Shown in pieces: positions 48,026-59,721 of a stretch of DNA of 64,000 nt. Origin of the DNA: Bordetella ansorpii (GTDB lineage Bacteria; Pseudomonadota; Gammaproteobacteria; Burkholderiales; Burkholderiaceae_B); assembly GCF_900078705.1 (NCBI RefSeq), contig NZ_FKIF01000009.1, forward strand, positions 124,001 to 188,000, given 5' to 3'. The notes under the pieces were generated by a model that ran no database searches, was not told where the DNA came from, and saw only the letters and a list, made by a program, of their open reading frames with translations. The position numbers and the translations under genes are program-made. Numbering within the stretch: position 1 is the first letter of the stretch; every line of letters begins with the position of its first letter.

Positions 48026-48802
48026 ATGAAACGCATCATCATGCTGGCTGCGGCATGCGCTATCGCCGCGCCTGCCTTCGCGCAGAACGTGGCTACCGTC
48101 AACGGCAAGGCCATCACGCAGAAGAGCCTGGACGAGTTCGTCAAGCTGCTGGTTTCGCAGGGCGCCACCGACTCGCCGCAGCTGCGCGAGCAGGTCAAGC
48201 AAGAAATGATCAACCGCCAGGTGTTCGTGCAGGCCGCCGAGAAGCAAGGCATCGCCAAGCAGTCCGACGTGCAGACCGAGCTGGAACTGGCTCGCCAGGG
48301 CATCCTGGTGCGCTCGCTGATGGCCGGCTACCTGGAAAAGCACCCCGTCACCGACGCCCAGATCCAGGCCCAGTACGACAAGCTGAAGAAGGAACAGGCT
48401 GGCAAGCAGGAATTCAAGGTCCGCCACATCCTGGTCAAGGATGAGAAGACCGCCAACGACCTGCTGGCCCAGATCAAGTCGGACAAGACCAAGTTCGACG
48501 AACTGGCCAAGAAAAACTCGCAAGACCCCGGCAGCGCCGAGCGCGGCGGCGACCTGGGCTGGGCGCCCCCCACCAACTACGTGCCCCCGTTCGCCGAGGC
48601 CGTGCAGAAGCTGAAGAAGGGCGAACTGGCCGACAAGCCGGTGCAGACCCAGTTCGGCTGGCACATCATCCAGGTCGACGACACCCGCCCGGTGGAATTC
48701 CCGCCGCTGGACCAGGTCCGTCCGCAACTGGAAGAAATGCTGCGCCAGCAAACGCTCAGCGCCTTCCAGAAGGACCTGCGCGACAAGGCCAAGATCCAGT
48801 AA
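48026..48802 (+). CDS. Periplasmic parvulin-type peptidyl-prolyl isomerase
   Basis: 258 residues with a signal peptide (MKRIIMLAAACAIAAPAFA|QN), a SurA-N-like helical segment (about 25-120) and one rotamase domain (about 130-225: FKVRHILVKDE, DPGSAERGGDLGW, VQTQFGWHIIQVDD). Likely an outer-membrane protein or secretion chaperone; one-domain members in Bordetella include Par27. Whether this is that protein I cannot say for certain. It is followed by a strong terminator. Confidence 0.9.
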   Translation: MKRIIMLAAACAIAAPAFAQNVATVNGKAITQKSLDEFVKLLVSQGATDSPQLREQVKQEMINRQVFVQAAEKQGIAKQSDVQTELELARQGILVRSLMAGYLEKHPVTDAQIQAQYDKLKKEQAGKQEFKVRHILVKDEKTANDLLAQIKSDKTKFDELAKKNSQDPGSAERGGDLGWAPPTNYVPPFAEAVQKLKKGELADKPVQTQFGWHIIQVDDTRPVEFPPLDQVRPQLEEMLRQQTLSAFQKDLRDKAKIQ

Positions 48803-48824
48803 GACGGGTCTTCCGGCCTCAGTT

Positions 48825-48854
48825 AAAAAGCCTGCTTCTTCAAGCAGGCTTTTT
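48825..48854. terminator. Bidirectional terminator between ppiC-like gene and ligA
   Basis: AAAAAGCCTGCTT, loop CTTC, AAGCAGGCTTTTT: a perfect 13-bp stem ending in T5 on both strands. It separates the msrB operon from the convergent ligA gene. Confidence 0.95.
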
Positions 48855-48891
48855 CGTTCGGGCAGCCTGGATCGGATACGGCGAGACGTCC

Positions 48892-51024
<2,133 letters not shown>

Positions 51025-51056
51025 TCAACCGCGCCGCCAGGCCGCCGGATAAAAAA

Positions 51057-52115
51057 TCAAGAAAAGACCCGCAGCGCGCGCTCGCCGCCGGCCGGCAGCC
51101 CGGCCTGCTCGAGCTGCTGGAACAGGACCTGCAGGCGCTCGTCGATGACAGCGTCGGCGCCCTGCCCCAGCGGCTTGCCCTGGTCATCGACCAGATCGGC
51201 GCCCAGGCGTTCGGCCAGATCCCGGCCCACGTCGACCATGCGGCCGAAGGCGCGCGTGTCGGCCGGCGTGCACGGCACGTCCAGCAGCAGGTACAGGCGG
51301 TCGGCGGGCGCGCCGCCCGCTTCCAGCGGCGCGCCGTCGGCGCGCGACAGCGTGAATCGCGTCACGCCGGTGTCGGCCAGCCAGGCCAGGCGCGGCCCGT
51401 CGATCGAGAAGCCCTGCGCCAGGGCGGCGGACAGCACGTCGGAGGCCGGCAGCGGCGCCTGCATCACCAGCGTCAGGCCCACCTGCGTGTCCAGGGCCGC
51501 GCAGGTGTCGTCCAGGCGGGCGGCCTGTTCGAGCGCGGCCTGCTGGTCGGGACTTTCGATGTTGCCGTCGAAACGGTCGGCCAGGTCCTGCGCGCGCGCC
51601 CAGGCCTGCGACCATTCGATGGCGGTCAGCGCACCGCTGCGGTTGGCCAGCAGTACGGCCAGTTGCAGCGATACATAGGCTTCCTGCAGATGCACGCGGG
51701 CGCGGTGGCGATGCCCATCGGTCTGGGCGAAGAGGCGCAGGGGCTTGCGGCCCACGCTGCGCAGGCCTTGCAGATATGGCGCCAGGTCGGCGCCGCGCAC
51801 CGGCTCGCTGAACCGCACCTCGATGACAACCTCGCAGGCGGGATCCGGCTCCTGGGGATCATCGGCCTCGTGCGACGGAGCCTCGGCAGACACGGCGGCG
51901 TTGCTGTGGCCGATGCCGGGCTCACGGCGCGAGGGGCCCACCGGCGCGGCGCCCGCGCGCATGTCGCCGGCTCCCAGCAGCGGATCCTGTTCGGAACCGG
52001 GAAACTGCGCCTGCATCTTGCGGCGTACCCGGCGGTCTTGCCACCAGTTGAATCCCAGCACCAACAGGATGAACAGCACACCCAGGGCAATCAGCCCCAT
52101 CTGCAAATCGCTCAT
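51057..52115 (-). CDS. zipA: Cell division protein ZipA
   Basis: Anchors FtsZ to the inner membrane during septation. The 352-residue protein has an N-terminal membrane helix (GLIALGVLFILLVLGFNWW) directly followed by a basic stretch (QDRRVRRKM), a Pro/Ala/Glu-rich linker and a C-terminal FtsZ-binding domain (about 210-340). It lies between smc and ligA, a conserved order in betaproteobacteria. The divergent linker is typical. Confidence 0.92.
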   Translation of the reverse strand: MSDLQMGLIALGVLFILLVLGFNWWQDRRVRRKMQAQFPGSEQDPLLGAGDMRAGAAPVGPSRREPGIGHSNAAVSAEAPSHEADDPQEPDPACEVVIEVRFSEPVRGADLAPYLQGLRSVGRKPLRLFAQTDGHRHRARVHLQEAYVSLQLAVLLANRSGALTAIEWSQAWARAQDLADRFDGNIESPDQQAALEQAARLDDTCAALDTQVGLTLVMQAPLPASDVLSAALAQGFSIDGPRLAWLADTGVTRFTLSRADGAPLEAGGAPADRLYLLLDVPCTPADTRAFGRMVDVGRDLAERLGADLVDDQGKPLGQGADAVIDERLQVLFQQLEQAGLPAGGERALRVFS

Positions 52116-52160
52116 TTATCAGTTCCGCACCGCGCAGGGCGCGTTTATCACTCTAGGGGG

Positions 52161-55100
52161 TTATTCGGTCGCCATCTGCACGGCCGAATCTATGTCTACG
52201 GCAACGATACGCGAAACGCCCTGTTCCTGCATGGTCACGCCGACCAATTGCTTGGCCATCTGCATGGCGATCTTGTTATGAGATATGAACAGGAACTGCG
52301 TCTGCTGGCTCATGGCGCTGACAAGGTTGGCGTAGCGCTCGGTATTGGCGTCGTCCAGCGGCGCGTCCACCTCGTCGAGCAGGCAGAACGGCGCGGGGTT
52401 GAGCTTGAACAGCGCGAACACCAGCGCGGTGGCCGTCAGCGCCTTCTCACCGCCTGACAGCAAATGAATGGTGCTGTTGCGCTTGCCGGGCGGCTGCGCC
52501 ATGACCTGCACGCCGGCATCGAGGATCTCGTCGCCGGTCATGGTGAGCCTGGCTTCGCCACCGCCGAACAGGCGCGGGAACAGCTCGCCGAAATGGCCGT
52601 TGACGGTATTGAAGGTCTCTTGCAGCAGTTCGCGGGTCTCGCGGTCGATCTTGCGGATGGCGTCCTCGAGGGTCTCCATCGCGGTCATCAGGTCCTGCTG
52701 CTGTGAATCCAGGAAGGTCTTGCGCTCGCGCGAGGAGGTCAGTTCGTCCAGGGCAGCCAGGTTGACCGAGCCCAGGGCATCGATCTGGCGCGAGATGCGG
52801 CCCACCTCGGACTGCAGCCAACTGGCCCGGCGCCATTCGTCGGGCTTCTCGGCCAGTTCGCGGGCCAGCGCCTCGCGGTCGACTTCGCGCGCATTGAGCT
52901 GCTCGGTGAACTGCGCTTCGGCCAGGCGGGCGGCCTGCTCGTCCAGCTGCAATTGCGTGATGCGGTTGCGCAGCGGTTCCAGGCCACGCTCTTGCTGCAT
53001 GCGTTCCTCGTCGGCGGCGCGCAACCCGGCGGACAGGTTGTCCAGCTCCTGGCGCGCGCGCAGCAGGGCTTCCTCGCATTCGGCGCGATGCTCCAGCGCG
53101 TCCTGCAGGCCCGCCTGCGACGCCGAGGCGTCCAGTTCGGACAGATCGGCGTCGAGCTGTTCCATCTCGGTGCGGCCCCGGTGGCTCTGGTCCGCCGCCA
53201 GTTGCCGGTTGCGTTGCAGGTCGGCGATGCGGGCCTGCACGCTGCGTTCGGCGAACTCGGACTCCTGCGCGGCGCGTTCGAGCTCGCGCAGCTTGACACG
53301 GGCGGACTCCGCCTCGGCGGCCAGGTCTTCGCCGGCGATTTCGGCATCGGCAAACCGCGACTGATGCTCGCCCAGCTCGGCGTCGAGGGTCTCGAAGCGG
53401 GCCTCGGCTTCCTCGCGGGTGGCGCGCAGGTCTTCCTCGTGCGCGGCCAGTTCGTCCAGGTCCTGGCGCAGGCGCGAGGCCCGCTCGCCCGATTGCTCGG
53501 CCTGCTGTTGCAGGCGCGAGTGTTCGAGTTGGATGTCATGCACGCGGCGCGTGACTTCGGCCACGCGCTGGCGCGCCGGCGCGACGGCCTGCGAGACCTG
53601 CTGCCAGTCCGCTTCGGCGCGCGCCACTGCGCTGCGGGCCTGGTCGGTGATCAGTTGCTGCGCCTTGATCTCGCGCTGCAGGTTCTCGATTTCCTGCTGG
53701 CGGCCCAGCATGCCGGCCTGCTCGGAGTCGGGCGCGTAGAAACGCACGCTGTGGCCGTCGACCACATGGCCGGCCTGGACCACGCAGATGGCGCCCTCGG
53801 GCAGCGAGGCCCGGCCGGCCAGGGCCTGCGCCAGATCGGGTGCGGTGTAGACGTTGCGCAGCCAGTCGTTCAGCAGCGCCTTCAGGCTGGGCTCGGTGAC
53901 GCGCAGCAGGCTGGCCAGCGGCACGAGGCCCGCGGGCGCGGCGGGAGCCGGCGCGGGCGTGGGCAACTGGTAGAAAGCCAGGCGGGCGGGCGGCGCATCC
54001 TCGGCGAAGGCGCGCGCCCAATCCAGGCTGCGCACTTCCAAGGCGGCCATGCGTTCGCGCAGCACGGACTCCAGGGCGGTTTCCCAGCCAGGCTCGACGT
54101 GCAACTTCTGCCACAGGCGGGACAGGCCGGCCAGTTCGTGGCGCGCCAGCCAGGGCTCCAGCGCCCCCTGCTTCTGCACGTCTTCCTGCAGCTTGACCAG
54201 CGCGGACAGGCGCGCCTCCAGGCGGGCCAGGCTCTGCACTTCCTGCTGGGCCGCGCCCTGGGCGCGGGTGCGCTGGGCATCGGCCTCGGGCACGCGGCCT
54301 TCGAGTTCGGCCAGTTCGGCCTGGGCCGCTTCGAGCTGGTCCTCGCCGGCGGCGCGATCGCCCGCCAGTTGCTCCAGCCGGGCGGGATCCGGGGCGTGCA
54401 GTTCGCGCAGTTCCTGCTGCAGGCGCTCGCGGCGCTGCTCGAGGGTCTGCAACTGGCGGTCGGCGTCGCGCTGGCTTTGCGCGGCCAGGGCCAGGTTCTG
54501 CTCGACGCGCGCCAGGTCGCCGCGCATGCCGTCGCGCGCGGCGGCGGCTTCACGCACGCGGGCCTCGACGTTGGGCAGCGACGCCTGGGCGTCCTCGGCA
54601 CGCGCGCGCGCCTCTTCGGTGCGCGCGGCGCCCGTGGCCAGGTCTTCCTCGGCCTGGGCGATCTGCTCGATGCAGTGTTCCTGCTGGGCGCCCCATTCGG
54701 CGATCTGCGACGCCAACTGCTGGCGGCGGGCCTGCAGGCGATTGCGCGAATCGACTACGTGGCGGATCTCGGCCTCGAGCCGGCTGACCTGGCCATTGGC
54801 CTCGTACAGTTGCCCTTGCGCGGCGTGCACCGCGTCGCCGGCGGCATAGTGGGCCTGGCGATGCGCCTCGAGCGCGGCCTCGCCCGCCCGCAGACTGGCC
54901 GTGGCGGCCTCCAGCGCGTTCTGCGCCTGGGCCATCTCCTGGTTCTTGCGCACGCGCTCGTCGCGCGCGCCGGTTTCCTTCAGCAGCCACAGGGCGTATT
55001 GCTTCAGCTCGCCGTCGGACTGCAATTCGCGATACTGGCGGGCCACTTCCGCCTGGGCCTCCAGCTTTTCCAGCTGGTTGCCCAACTCGCGCAGGATGTC

Positions 55101-55685
55101 TTCGACGCGCGTCAGGTTCTCGCGGGTATCGGACAGGCGGTTCTCGGTCTCGCGGCGGCGCTCCTTGTAGCGCGACACGCCCGCGGCCTCTTCGAGGAAC
55201 ACCCGCAGCTCTTCGGGCTTGGCCTCGATCAGGCGGTTGATCATGCCCTGCCCGATGATGGCGTAGCCACGCGCGCCCAGGCCGGTGCCCAGGAAGATGT
55301 CGTGGATGTCGCGGCGGCGGACCTGCTGGTTGTTGACGTAATAGCTGCTGGTGCCGTCACGCGTGAGCACGCGGCGCACCGCGATCTCGGCGTAGGTGCT
55401 CCATTGCCCCGCAGCGCGGCCCTCGCTGTTGTCGAACACCATCTCGACCGAGGCGCGAGCCGCCGGCTTGCGGTTGCCCGAACCGTTGAAGATCACGTCC
55501 TGCATCGACTCGCCGCGCAGCTCCGAGGCCTTGGCCTCGCCCAGCACCCAACGCACCGCGTCGATGATGTTGGATTTGCCGCAGCCGTTCGGCCCCACCA
55601 CGCCCACCAGTTGGCTGGGGACGGGAATGACGGTGGGGTCGACGAACGACTTGAATCCGGCGAGTTTGAGCTGGGTAAGACGCAC
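52161..55685 (-). CDS. smc: Chromosome segregation protein SMC
   Basis: 1174-residue condensin ATPase. Walker A GPNGCGKSNIIDAVRWVLGE lies at the N terminus, then a long coiled coil, a hinge around 520-640 with GHVVDGHSVRFYAP, and a second coiled coil. The C-terminal head carries the signature LLSGGEKALTATALVFALF and Walker B FCLLDEVDAPLDD. The start is GTG (MRLTQLKLAGFKSF). Presence of SMC rather than MukB fits a betaproteobacterium. First gene of smc-zipA-ligA. Confidence 0.97.
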   Translation of the reverse strand: MRLTQLKLAGFKSFVDPTVIPVPSQLVGVVGPNGCGKSNIIDAVRWVLGEAKASELRGESMQDVIFNGSGNRKPAARASVEMVFDNSEGRAAGQWSTYAEIAVRRVLTRDGTSSYYVNNQQVRRRDIHDIFLGTGLGARGYAIIGQGMINRLIEAKPEELRVFLEEAAGVSRYKERRRETENRLSDTRENLTRVEDILRELGNQLEKLEAQAEVARQYRELQSDGELKQYALWLLKETGARDERVRKNQEMAQAQNALEAATASLRAGEAALEAHRQAHYAAGDAVHAAQGQLYEANGQVSRLEAEIRHVVDSRNRLQARRQQLASQIAEWGAQQEHCIEQIAQAEEDLATGAARTEEARARAEDAQASLPNVEARVREAAAARDGMRGDLARVEQNLALAAQSQRDADRQLQTLEQRRERLQQELRELHAPDPARLEQLAGDRAAGEDQLEAAQAELAELEGRVPEADAQRTRAQGAAQQEVQSLARLEARLSALVKLQEDVQKQGALEPWLARHELAGLSRLWQKLHVEPGWETALESVLRERMAALEVRSLDWARAFAEDAPPARLAFYQLPTPAPAPAAPAGLVPLASLLRVTEPSLKALLNDWLRNVYTAPDLAQALAGRASLPEGAICVVQAGHVVDGHSVRFYAPDSEQAGMLGRQQEIENLQREIKAQQLITDQARSAVARAEADWQQVSQAVAPARQRVAEVTRRVHDIQLEHSRLQQQAEQSGERASRLRQDLDELAAHEEDLRATREEAEARFETLDAELGEHQSRFADAEIAGEDLAAEAESARVKLRELERAAQESEFAERSVQARIADLQRNRQLAADQSHRGRTEMEQLDADLSELDASASQAGLQDALEHRAECEEALLRARQELDNLSAGLRAADEERMQQERGLEPLRNRITQLQLDEQAARLAEAQFTEQLNAREVDREALARELAEKPDEWRRASWLQSEVGRISRQIDALGSVNLAALDELTSSRERKTFLDSQQQDLMTAMETLEDAIRKIDRETRELLQETFNTVNGHFGELFPRLFGGGEARLTMTGDEILDAGVQVMAQPPGKRNSTIHLLSGGEKALTATALVFALFKLNPAPFCLLDEVDAPLDDANTERYANLVSAMSQQTQFLFISHNKIAMQMAKQLVGVTMQEQGVSRIVAVDIDSAVQMATE

Positions 55686-55973
55686 GGTGCGGTGGCGGAG
55701 CGGTTATTCGAAAAGGAAAGAGACGCATCGACGCGGGCCGACATGCCGCGAATACGAAAGCGGCCCCTGGGGGCCGGCGGACACGGGTCGTATGATACCC
55801 CAGGCGCTCCCGCGGACGTCCGGGGGCCGACGCGGCGCCGCCCTCCGGCGCGCGCCATGCACGGGCGCATCCGGAGTCCGGCCAACGCAGCCGGACGCTA
55901 TACTCGCTGACACTTTGTCGTACAGCACAACTTTCCGCCCAAGGACATCGTCCAGGGCAGCGGGGACATCCTT

Positions 55974-57287
55974 TTGAAACGCGGGTTCTATCTGGTCATG
56001 GCCGCGCAGGCCTTCTCGTCCATGGCGGACAACGCGTTGTTCATCGCGGCCATCGCCCTGATCCAGGAATTGCGCGGTCCCGACTGGATGGCGCCGATGA
56101 TGAAATGGACCTTCGCGCTGGCCTACGTGGTGCTGGCCGCCTTCGTGGGCGCCGTCGCGGACACCTTCCCCAAGGGCCGTGTCATGTTCGTCACCAACGC
56201 CATGAAAGTCGGCGGCTGTCTGCTGATGTTCTCCTACGCCAGCGTCGGCCTGTCCCATGACCTGCAGACCGTCCTGGTCTGCCTGGCCTATGCCGTGGTG
56301 GGCATCGGCGCGGCCGCCTACTCGCCGGCCAAGTACGGCATCGTCACCGAGATGCTGCCGCCCGACAAGCTGGTGGTGGGCAACAGCTGGATCGAGGGCC
56401 TGACGGTGCTGTCCATCATCATCGGCACGGTGCTGGGCGGCGCGCTCATCTCCCCCAAGGTATCCGAGGCGCTGCTGATGCACCCGACCATCGGCACGCT
56501 GGTCCACACCCCCGCCGAGGCCGCCATCCTGGTCATCTCCGTGGTCTACCTGCTGGCCGCGCTGTGCAACCTGCTGATCCCGCCCACGCACGTGCGCTAC
56601 CCGCCGCAGCAGAAGAACCCGCTCAAGCTGGTGCGCACCTTCACGGGCTACGTCCGCGTGCTGTGGCGCGACAAGCTGGGCCAGATCTCGCTGGCGGTCA
56701 CCACCCTGTTCTGGGGCGCCGGCGCCACGCTGCAACTGATCGTCATCGAATGGGGCCGCGACCACCTGGGCTACCGCCTGGACCAGGCTTCCATCCTGAT
56801 GGGCGTGGCCGCGCTGGGCACCGTGGTGGGATCGATCCTGGCCGGCCGCATCCCGCTGCGCAAGGCGCTGTGCGTGCTGCCGGTGGGCGCCTCGATGGGC
56901 CTGGTCGTGCTGCTGATGCCGCTGGTGTATTCCCCCTGGGCGGTGTACGTGCTGCTGCTGCTGATCGGCGGCCTGGCCGGCTTCTTCGTCGTGCCCATGA
57001 ACGCCCTGCTCCAGCACCGCGGCCACGTGCTGCTGTCGGCCGGCCATTCCATCGCCGTGCAGAACTTCAACGAGCAGCTCAACATCCTGCTGATGGTGGC
57101 CATGTACTCGCTGATGCTGTGGCTGAACATGTCGATCAACACCATCATCGTGGTCTTCGGCCTGATCGTCTTCACGCTGATGACCGTGGTGATGTACTGG
57201 TGCCGCCTGAACCGCCGCGCGCATCCCGACATGCTGGAACAGATCGGCCAGGAAGGCCACGGCAAGGCGCTGGGCGACGGGCACTGA
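55974..57287 (+). CDS. lplT: Lysophospholipid transporter LplT
   Basis: 437-residue MFS-fold inner-membrane flippase that returns lysophospholipids for re-acylation. It starts KRGFYLVMAAQAFSSMADNALFIAA, the LplT signature, and keeps AAYSPAKYGIVTEMLPPDKLVVGN and VVPMNALLQHRGHVLLSAGHSIAVQNFNEQ. The start is a TTG at 55974 with GGGGA nine bases upstream; an ATG eight codons later would cut into helix 1. TATACT near 55909 is a plausible -10. In many species it is fused to or next to an acyltransferase (aas); none is seen here. Confidence 0.93.
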   Translation: MKRGFYLVMAAQAFSSMADNALFIAAIALIQELRGPDWMAPMMKWTFALAYVVLAAFVGAVADTFPKGRVMFVTNAMKVGGCLLMFSYASVGLSHDLQTVLVCLAYAVVGIGAAAYSPAKYGIVTEMLPPDKLVVGNSWIEGLTVLSIIIGTVLGGALISPKVSEALLMHPTIGTLVHTPAEAAILVISVVYLLAALCNLLIPPTHVRYPPQQKNPLKLVRTFTGYVRVLWRDKLGQISLAVTTLFWGAGATLQLIVIEWGRDHLGYRLDQASILMGVAALGTVVGSILAGRIPLRKALCVLPVGASMGLVVLLMPLVYSPWAVYVLLLLIGGLAGFFVVPMNALLQHRGHVLLSAGHSIAVQNFNEQLNILLMVAMYSLMLWLNMSINTIIVVFGLIVFTLMTVVMYWCRLNRRAHPDMLEQIGQEGHGKALGDGH

Positions 57288-57306
57288 CTCCCGTCCGGAA
57301 AAAAAC

Positions 57307-57333
57307 GGGGCCGTTCGACGGCCCCTTTTTTTT
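57307..57333 (+). terminator. Rho-independent terminator of lplT
   Basis: GGGGCCGT, TCG, ACGGCCCC and a run of eight T, 20 bases after the lplT stop. The A run on the left side lets it also serve the convergent uracil-DNA glycosylase gene. Confidence 0.95.
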
Positions 57334-57353
57334 GGATGGCGGATACGAGAACC

Positions 57354-58319
57354 CTATGACAACGTGGCCGCCAGGCGCAGGTCCTGCCAGCTGCGGGCCT
57401 TCTCGGCCGGGCTGCGCAGCAGGTAGGCCGGGTGATAGCTGACGATCACGGGAATCCGGCGGCCGTCGCTTTCCAGGTGATGGACGCGGCCGCGCAGGCT
57501 GCCGATGGTGGCGTCCGTGCCCAGCAGCGTCTGCGCCGCGAAGCGGCCCACCACCAGGATGCGCTCGGGCTTGAGCAAGGCGATCTGCCGCATCAGGTAA
57601 GGGCTGCAGGCGGCGATTTCGTCGGGCGTCGGATTGCGGTTGCCCGGCGGGCGGCACTTGATCACGTTGGCGATGAAGACATCCTGTTCGCGGCTCATGC
57701 CGACCGACGCCAGCATGGCATCCAGCAACTGGCCCGAACGTCCCACGAACGGCAGGCCCTGCCGGTCTTCCTGCTCGCCTGGCGCCTCGCCCACCACCAT
57801 CCAGCGCGGCGCGGTTGCGCCCATGCCGAAGACGGCGTTGCGCCGTCCCCGGCAAAGGCCGCAGGCCTCGCAGCCGGTGACCATGCCGCGCAGGGTCTCG
57901 ACGTCGGCCCCCCGCACCTGGCGCAGGCGCGCTTCCTTGGCTTCGGAAGTTTCCGCGACGTAGGGTGCGGGACCGCGCGGCGCGGCGGCTGCCGCGGGCG
58001 CCGGGGCCGCATTGCGGCCCGTCGCGGCCAGCGCCGCCTTGATGTGTTCGGAGGCCGTGGAAGGCGGACCGCCCGCGGGCTTGGCCGGCGAGGCATCGAC
58101 TTGCGTGCCGGGGCGCGCGGCCACCGGCCCCTGCCTCGCCATCGTTTCAGCGGCCTGCGGTGCCTTCTCCAGCGCGGCAACGGGCGCGGCAACGGGCTGC
58201 GCCGGCGCCGCCTCGCGCAGCCAGGTCTTCTCGATACCCAGCTCGCGCAACCACAGCCGCTGCAAGGGATTGACGCGCGGCGCCGATGGCGCCCCCGCCC
58301 GGACGTGCGCACCCGTCAT
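57354..58319 (-). CDS. Uracil-DNA glycosylase, family 4 (iron-sulfur type)
   Basis: Excises uracil from DNA. The 321-residue protein has a Pro/Ala-rich N-terminal extension of about 130 residues, then the family 4 core. Cluster cysteines are in CEACGLCRGR, motif A is GEAPGEQED, a further Cys is in IKCRPPGNRNPTPDEIAAC, and motif B is SYHPAYLLRSP. Its ATG overlaps the TsaB-RimI stop (ATGA), so the two are co-translated. The N-terminal extension starts with NPLQRLWLRELGI, which could be a protein-binding peptide. Confidence 0.93.
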   Translation of the reverse strand: MTGAHVRAGAPSAPRVNPLQRLWLRELGIEKTWLREAAPAQPVAAPVAALEKAPQAAETMARQGPVAARPGTQVDASPAKPAGGPPSTASEHIKAALAATGRNAAPAPAAAAAPRGPAPYVAETSEAKEARLRQVRGADVETLRGMVTGCEACGLCRGRRNAVFGMGATAPRWMVVGEAPGEQEDRQGLPFVGRSGQLLDAMLASVGMSREQDVFIANVIKCRPPGNRNPTPDEIAACSPYLMRQIALLKPERILVVGRFAAQTLLGTDATIGSLRGRVHHLESDGRRIPVIVSYHPAYLLRSPAEKARSWQDLRLAATLS

Positions 58320-59590
58320 GCGTCGCCGCTCTCGATGGTCTTCTGCATGACCAATGCATCCTCGCGTTTACCTTTACCGCTCGGATAATAGCCCCTGCGC
58401 ACACCGACCCGCAGGAAACCGGACTGCTCGTAGAAACCGACGGCCCCTTCGTTCGAGGGCCGTACCTCGAGCAACAGCCCAGGCACGCCGGCCTGCCGGG
58501 TGCGCATTTCGCACCACGCCAGCAATCTGCGCCCCAGGCCGCGGCGGTGCAACGCGCGCGGCACAGCGATCACCAGCAGGTGCGCCACGTCTGGCGCCAG
58601 CATCAGCAGGCAGAACCCCACCAGGCGGCCCTGCGCGCGCAGCACGCAGCCCGGATAGCCCGCCGCCAGGCCGTCGGCGAAATTGCCGCGCGTCCAGGGA
58701 AAAGCCTGCACCTGGGCCTCGAGGTCGGCCACGTCGTCGAGATCGGCTGGCGTCATCGGCAGCAGTTCGAGGTCATCGATGGGCGGCGGGGCATTCGGCC
58801 TGGACGGCACCGCCGGCTCGGCCAACTGGGTGCCGGCACGGGGATTGCCCCCCTGCCCGGCCAGACGCTCGGCGGTGGTGAAGGCCACCTTGTCCCGCAC
58901 GTACAGCGGCGCGGCCGCGTCGGGATCCACGGTGTCTCCACGCTGCCAGGCCTGCCATGCCAGGCGCGCCACGGCGGTGGCCCGCGGCCGGGTCGCCGCG
59001 CAGCGCCGCGTGCCGGAGCCGGCCTCGGCCATCACGGGATAGGCATCCCAGGCGTCGCCGGCACGCAGCAGCGCCAGCGGCCGGCCGGCCTGTTCCGACC
59101 AGATCGGCAGGTGATGCAGCGCCCAGGGCATGGCCTCGGCCGCCGCGATCAGCATGGGCGCCCGCAGCTCGCGCCAGCCGTCGCCATCAGGCAGGTAAGC
59201 CGCCAGGTAGACCTCTTCCATGCGCGCATCCAGCGCCACCAGGACGGCCTCTTGCGGGCCGGCGCCGCTTTCGGCCGCCACGGCCAGATGGGACACCACG
59301 GGCAGCACCGGCACGCCCAGTCCCAGCGCCATGCCCTGCGCCACGCCACAGGCCACCCGCAGGCCGGTAAAGGCCCCGGGGCCCTGGCCGAACGCCACGG
59401 CTCCCACGTCGGCGGGCACCCGCCCGGCGCGCGTCAGCAACTCCCGCGCCATGGGCAGCAGGCGTTCGGCGTGTTCCTGGGCGCCTTCGTGTTCGAGCAG
59501 ATCGAGGCGAGGTGTTCCCTCCCCATCGCACAAAAGCGCCACGCCGCAGCGCGTGGACGAGGTTTCAAAGGCCAGCAGAGTCAAGTTCAT
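58316..59590 (-). CDS. Fused TsaB-RimI protein
   Basis: 424 residues. Residues 1 to about 245 are TsaB, an ASKHA-fold subunit of the t6A37 tRNA modification complex: LLAFETSSTRCGVAL, FGQGPGAFTGLRVACGVAQG, ending PLYVRDKVAFTTAERLAG. After a 30-residue Pro-rich linker the rest is a GNAT acetyltransferase like RimI, which acetylates ribosomal protein S18: LLPMTPADLDDVADLEA, FPWTRGNF, RRGLGRRLLAWCE and LEVRPSNEGAVGFYEQSGF. The frame is continuous. tsaB and rimI are neighbours in many bacteria, so a fusion is an easy step. The start is MNLTLLAFETS at 59590. Confidence 0.9.
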   Translation of the reverse strand: MNLTLLAFETSSTRCGVALLCDGEGTPRLDLLEHEGAQEHAERLLPMARELLTRAGRVPADVGAVAFGQGPGAFTGLRVACGVAQGMALGLGVPVLPVVSHLAVAAESGAGPQEAVLVALDARMEEVYLAAYLPDGDGWRELRAPMLIAAAEAMPWALHHLPIWSEQAGRPLALLRAGDAWDAYPVMAEAGSGTRRCAATRPRATAVARLAWQAWQRGDTVDPDAAAPLYVRDKVAFTTAERLAGQGGNPRAGTQLAEPAVPSRPNAPPPIDDLELLPMTPADLDDVADLEAQVQAFPWTRGNFADGLAAGYPGCVLRAQGRLVGFCLLMLAPDVAHLLVIAVPRALHRRGLGRRLLAWCEMRTRQAGVPGLLLEVRPSNEGAVGFYEQSGFLRVGVRRGYYPSGKGKREDALVMQKTIESGDA

Positions 59591-59657
59591 GGTGCGGAAT
59601 TGTACGAAATTGGAGCAACCCTTCGAGAAAAAACCGAGAGTTTTCAACCGTTATGCG

Positions 59658-59674
59658 CAATGTGTAATACATTG
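59658..59674. promoter_or_regulatory. Inverted repeat in the risA promoter region
   Basis: CAATGT, GTAAT, ACATTG between the divergent tsaB-rimI and risA starts. It contains TAATAC (59665-59670), a possible -10 with TTTTCA 18 bases upstream. A GTTACATTTCC word follows at 59706. These may be autoregulatory OmpR-family binding sites, but the match is by eye. Confidence 0.35.
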
Positions 59675-59721
59675 TGAAATGCCGATTGCCCGCGGTTCTC
59701 GTCACTGTTACATTTCCGGCC

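Noticed and set aside
52953-55910. A 985-codon plus-strand frame opposite smc
   Set aside because: Shadow of smc coding; composition is repetitive Gln/Leu/Gly/His and it spans the smc start without any start signal of its own.
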